This document shows positions 60,020-64,000 of a stretch of DNA of 64,000 bases, piece after piece (position 1 is the stretch's first letter; every line of letters starts with the position of its first letter). Below the pieces are notes generated by a model. The model made no database searches. It worked only from the letters and a program-made list of their open reading frames with translations, and was not told the origin of the DNA. This DNA comes from Haemonchus contortus (Eukaryota; Nematoda; Chromadorea; Rhabditida; Trichostrongylidae): the NCBI GenBank assembly GCA_000469685.2, contig LS997565.1, positions 23,699,272-23,763,271 of the forward strand. Reading direction: 5' to 3'. Both the position numbers and the translations under genes were made by a program.

Positions 60020-60215
60020 ATTCGAACATCGAAAACAACTGCTCGATTAAGGAAACGGAATCCAAGTGAAAGTGCAGTTTCCCAAGTATTCGTGTAGTTG
60101 GGTAATTATTCAACGGTTGGGATCCTTTGTGCAACCAGAACCATGAAGGTTCTTCATCCTGAAAGCCACCCTCTGGATGATTGCTCGGTAAATTGACAGG
60201 TGTCTAGGTTTTTTT
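60020..60215 (+). repeat. Local direct duplication, unit 1
   Basis: About 195 bp recur 408 bp downstream (60427-60612) at roughly 75-80 percent by eye. The landmark GTATTCGTGTAGTT is at 60086 and 60494. Confidence 0.75.
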
Positions 60216-60426
60216 GAATTTACGGAAATCTAATAATGGTTTGTAGATATAATTACTCTGAAAGAGGGTAAGCAGATGGACTTATTTAGCATTTACATGG
60301 CAATTTCTTCTAATATTTCACATTTAAATCTCTTTTATGTCGGAAGGGTGCTTCGTTTCACTATGCTGCAAGTGAATTACTGCACAGTTACTCATGGAGT
60401 ACTTAACCCATTTGCCTTGATCATAG

Positions 60427-60612
60427 GCATTTAAACTTAGAAAACAATGCTTGACTAAGAAAACGAAATTCAAGGGAAAGTACAACTTACCGAGTATTCG
60501 TGTAGTTAGGTAATTATTCAACTGATGGGATCCAATCTTCAACCAGATCCATAAAGTTCCTTCATCATGTAAGCTGCCCTCTGAATGATGGTCTCGTAAA
60601 TTGACAATGTCT
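60427..60612 (+). repeat. Local direct duplication, unit 2
   Basis: Partner of 60020-60215, with the same order of landmarks (TAATTATTCAAC, CTTCATC, GTAAATTGACA). Confidence 0.75.
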
Positions 60613-63394
60613 GTCTGTCAAACGTGAAAGCAGGAAGCGTAGTTAAAACGTCTCGACTTTGGAGTCCGAATGATCAAAACGAAAAGTGGGACTCAAATGA
60701 GACCGAAAAGTCGAAAACATTGGTATTCGGTGGGTTCAATGATGAGTTTTGGTGGGAAATAGGCAAATATTATGCCTATCATTTAATGAAGACAAGTTGA
60801 CAAGTACGAATTCATCAATGGATGGGGAACTCTAATCGACTGGCTGTCGTATGTCACTTCTGACAGCAAGCTTCCACTCTCGTAACTGCATCTGTCTACG
60901 CAAACCTTCTCAATTCGTCGAGAATATTGGTCAGTTGGATGTTCCAAATTAGTCTGAAATTCTTCTTGAATAGGATAATCGATACAAATTTGTCGTTTTT
61001 GTTGAAATCGTCTAGTGCCCTTCAGGAATTTGTAGTCTCTTATGACTGCATTGAGCCGATAAGTGAAAAAAGTTGTAAGCTTTCAGCAGATCGTAAGGCG
61101 CCAATAAAAGGTTCATGTAAAAACCTCATTGACTCTGACACTCCTCCGTTGCATCTCAGAGATTGTTCTTTGAATACATCACCATTCTGGGAAGCGCTTC
61201 GGTTTGTGCACGAATCTGCAATATGTATAAGGAATCGGTTCTTCCGTTCCTATTCCTCTCATTTGCTGTTTCCTTCTATGTTTCTTGTAAATAGCCGCCT
61301 CGACTAAACACAGTAAAATATGCTTGCCAGATAGAACTTGGAATTTGGGTGATCGCAAATGAAGATTCCTTTGTAGGCATTAAGAAGTATGGGGCGATAT
61401 GCAGAGGGTTAGAAGGGACAATGATATGCCTTGTAAAATAAGGTATCGAGGCATCCAGCTGTAAGATAGAAAATGAAGGAAATATCTTTATGCCAGAACT
61501 AGGCTGGACGTTCCCCAGTCTACATGAAAGTTCTGTGAAAAGTTGGTGACAATCTGATCATCGAGACAGAAAAGAAGAAAAGGAAAATAAGGAGGTCGAC
61601 GTGAACCATCAAACACCTAATCGGAGAAGTAGGGTTTCAATTGTGCTGCAAATATGGTCTGGGATTAAGTGGAAAAAAGAGGATATTGAGGAAGAGGAGG
61701 TGTCTCCCTTTGCTACACAGTCCATAAATTCTCTTCCCCTTTTGTCCCAAGTATTTCCCCTAAAGTGCGGCTTCCATCTTATTTCCATGTTTGCTGCAGA
61801 TTTTTTTCACTGTGGGTTCGTGCTATGTGCTGGAAAAGAGCCCAGTTGTGACCGAGTAAAGGTGACATGAATTGCGTGAACTCAGAAGTCTTGAGTTATA
61901 CTTTAAAGAGAATTGCTTTTGACATTTTGACAGTCGCACTGTAAAAACCTGGGACTGCAACCTCGCCAACAATGGAAATGCCACGAAGTTTTCGAGATAC
62001 TCACTCGTTAATGAGATTTCCTGAAACAGGATCCCTTGTATGGATTGTCTAGTTTGAAGCGATCCTGAAAAGGTGAAGAGTTGCGGCCCGCCCATCCAAC
62101 GGCTTAATTAATGCTTCCCTCATCGGATTCCTTCGAGCTTCTTTTTTTTCAACGTAAGCGCTCAACTCAGATAGTACGAAAACACCTCTGAAAAAGCATC
62201 TATGAATATCAATAATCCGCGGGAGGCATGCTGCTTGCTTTCGTTCTCAATTTTGTACCTCACGGGTGGTCTCGTCGAGTCTCCAACACTTCCTCATTGC
62301 TCCTGAAAGCCAGCTATACAGAAATCCATCTGACTTCGGAATCAGCTCTTTTCAAATGTCGATAACGCTTGTACTGATAATTTTAGCGAATAAACAGTGA
62401 GGACTAGGAGTGACGTTTTGCCATCTACGGATGAAATCACATTGATGAACGAAAAGATCTGTCGAAATTTCTCGCTGCTTTGTTGGAACTGCAGCAACAA
62501 CTTCCGCGATCATTCTTTTGTGCCCTTTCCCCTAAGAGCGCCTTCGTACTTGGGAGCAGCCCACCATTTTATCCTTTCTATTACCTTGTAGAAGGGCGAT
62601 CGTTAAGCAAACTCGCTTCTTCTCAAAGACTTTCGCTGCTGCACATGCCGAGCATCTCATTCTTGTTTGAGATATCCCTGAATATGTAAGGGTTCTCTGT
62701 TCAAATTCCTCAGCCTTTCTCTTCGTTCAGTTCATGGTTCTTCTAACGTATGATAGACTGAAATGAGAGATCGATTTATTCTCTTTTTGGATTTTTTCTA
62801 AGATTGGCCAAACTTTTCTATTTGAAACATGTCGTAGCCAAAGCGCGTCTTTGTTGTTGCTGCAAAAAATGGCTATAAAATGGATTTCTTCCCAGTTTTT
62901 GTTGATTCCTATCGTTAAACCATCGAAATGAAAGAAGCAATCTCTTGAGGCCCCATTTCATTCCGTTTCGTACGAACTTACATCACTCCCTTGGTAGGGA
63001 CTGGTTTAGGAAGTCGGTAGAAGGATGATTTCCGAGCTTCATAAATGAGTTAATTGAATTTTTAATGAGATAAATCACTTTCTAGAGCAATCATCAAGCC
63101 TAACTGGCTTGTTTTCGAAAGTATGGCTCTTCACTGCAACGCAAATAATAAGCAAGCAAACAACATTCTGCACAAAGATCTGTGAATTCGTAGCAGGCGT
63201 GAGTCGGAAGCGATATAATGATAGGAGTGTTCATTTTGTTTAGTCGCAATATCGTTTTCCGCCCATGAAGTACTTCTCTGACTGAGATGTTGACGGGCCT
63301 AATTGAAGTTCTGGCTCGATGTTTGTCTGCTGTCTTTTTCGGTTACGCAATTTTGTGATTTTCTCATTTCAGATTGAAGAACGTTCCCTACAAC

Positions 63395-63945
63395 ATGTCA
63401 GACCAACGTAGGTGAGTGTTGGCACGTTCCCTTCATTTTCTCTTTGACCATCTGATTTCATAATTGCCTTGCTAGAGCTTCCAAAAGGTTAGAGGTGGGA
63501 GTTTACGGGGAGACTGCTTTGTACCGTGAATCCCTATGGATTGCACGGCTAAGTTCTCAGTATTCATCACGATGTAAAAGTCCCTTGGATCAGAGAACTA
63601 CACGCGGCTCCAGCCCTTACCGCCACACACTGAGAATTTCTGAGAAGCCTCAGTCTCGCGCATATTTGACCACGTCTTCAGGCAATCTATTTGATTAAAC
63701 ATTGTTGCGGGACTCATTTTCGCGTTTGATTTTCATTAAAAGCCTTTTGCACGAGGCCGTTAGGGCGGGTGTCGTGCTTCCACTCCCCTATCCCTGTCTT
63801 TTGCCCATATTGAGAGCAATCCTCGGCCCAGTCTTCGCATTTCAGTAATTCGTTATTGGTTGTTTATCGGTTATTGATCGATTTCAGAATGATCATCACT
63901 GGCGATCTCGACTATGATGTTCGAGTATGGGCGGCGAAAAACATT
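63395..63945 (+). CDS. 5' end of an unidentified gene (two exons, continues past the window)
   Basis: An acceptor TCTCATTTCAG ends at 63372. 22 bases later ATG 63395 opens a short coding exon to 63411 (MSDQR plus two bases, donor GTGAGT). The next exon, after GATTTCAG ending at 63887, runs 63888-63945 in the matching phase and ends at GTGAGT. The joined start reads MSDQRRMIITGDLDYDVRVW, 25 residues in all, without a signal peptide. Two strong donors, two strong acceptors and matching phase make a real gene likely. The family is not recognised from so short a piece. Confidence 0.6.
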
Positions 63946-64000
63946 GTGAGTTCTTGACTCAAGTAATTCTCTTCAAGCAGTTAGAGTAGTCATGTTTGTC

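Larger units (their letters stand above)
58771..63372. other. Long gene-poor stretch upstream of the right-edge gene
   Basis: It contains a local duplication (60020-60215 and 60427-60612) and unrecognised plus frames at 58966-59337, 60927-61307 and 61601-61870. The last 1 kb before 63372 should include the promoter of the gene starting at 63395, but no specific element was seen. Confidence 0.35.

Overview
This window looks like nuclear DNA from a nematode, most likely a clade V strongylid (hookworm-like) parasite. The evidence is a nematode cuticle collagen gene, 57-61 bp introns next to kilobase-scale introns, TTTCAG-type splice acceptors (including acceptors directly before start codons that could receive a spliced leader), and a heavy load of decayed transposons. 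The species is inference. I saw no prokaryotic operons, CRISPR arrays, rRNA or convincing tRNA genes.

Host genes lie near the two ends. Bases 1-186 are the open 3' end of a gene whose last exon encodes two likely membrane segments. Bases 1627-11696 (+) hold a complete eight-exon class A peptide-type GPCR whose exon phases all agree, giving 344 residues; its two largest introns carry a pair of inverted 256-bp MITEs. Convergent to it, 283 bp away, is a complete four-exon cuticle collagen of 283 residues (13489-11979, -). At the right edge the first two coding exons of another gene (63395-63945, +) run off the window.

The middle (about 14-44 kb) is a nest of mobile elements. It contains a Penelope-like retroelement (reverse transcriptase with YIDD, then a GIY-YIG domain) whose 1.3-kb coding core sits between two inverted arms of about 2.46 kb. 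One arm plus about 2.5 kb of flank is repeated in inverted orientation at 37.6-42.6 kb, where the Penelope coding fragment ends in an 88-bp perfect palindrome. Between and around these lie a fold-back element (23.2-26.1 kb), a 128-bp GT microsatellite, an RTE-type LINE with a mutated FADD box (32.9-35.4 kb, -), a minisatellite with a unit of about 143 bp, and CR1-like LINE endonuclease fragments.

The right third (44-63 kb) is gene-poor. It holds two Tc1/mariner-like MITEs, a decayed mariner transposase, a TTAA-flanked piggyBac-like MITE, a second LINE reverse transcriptase remnant, several near-perfect hairpins and long stretches where I recognise nothing.

The GPCR and collagen have no visible functional link beyond sharing a convergent 3' region. 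All percent-identity statements are by eye; no alignment or database search was run.
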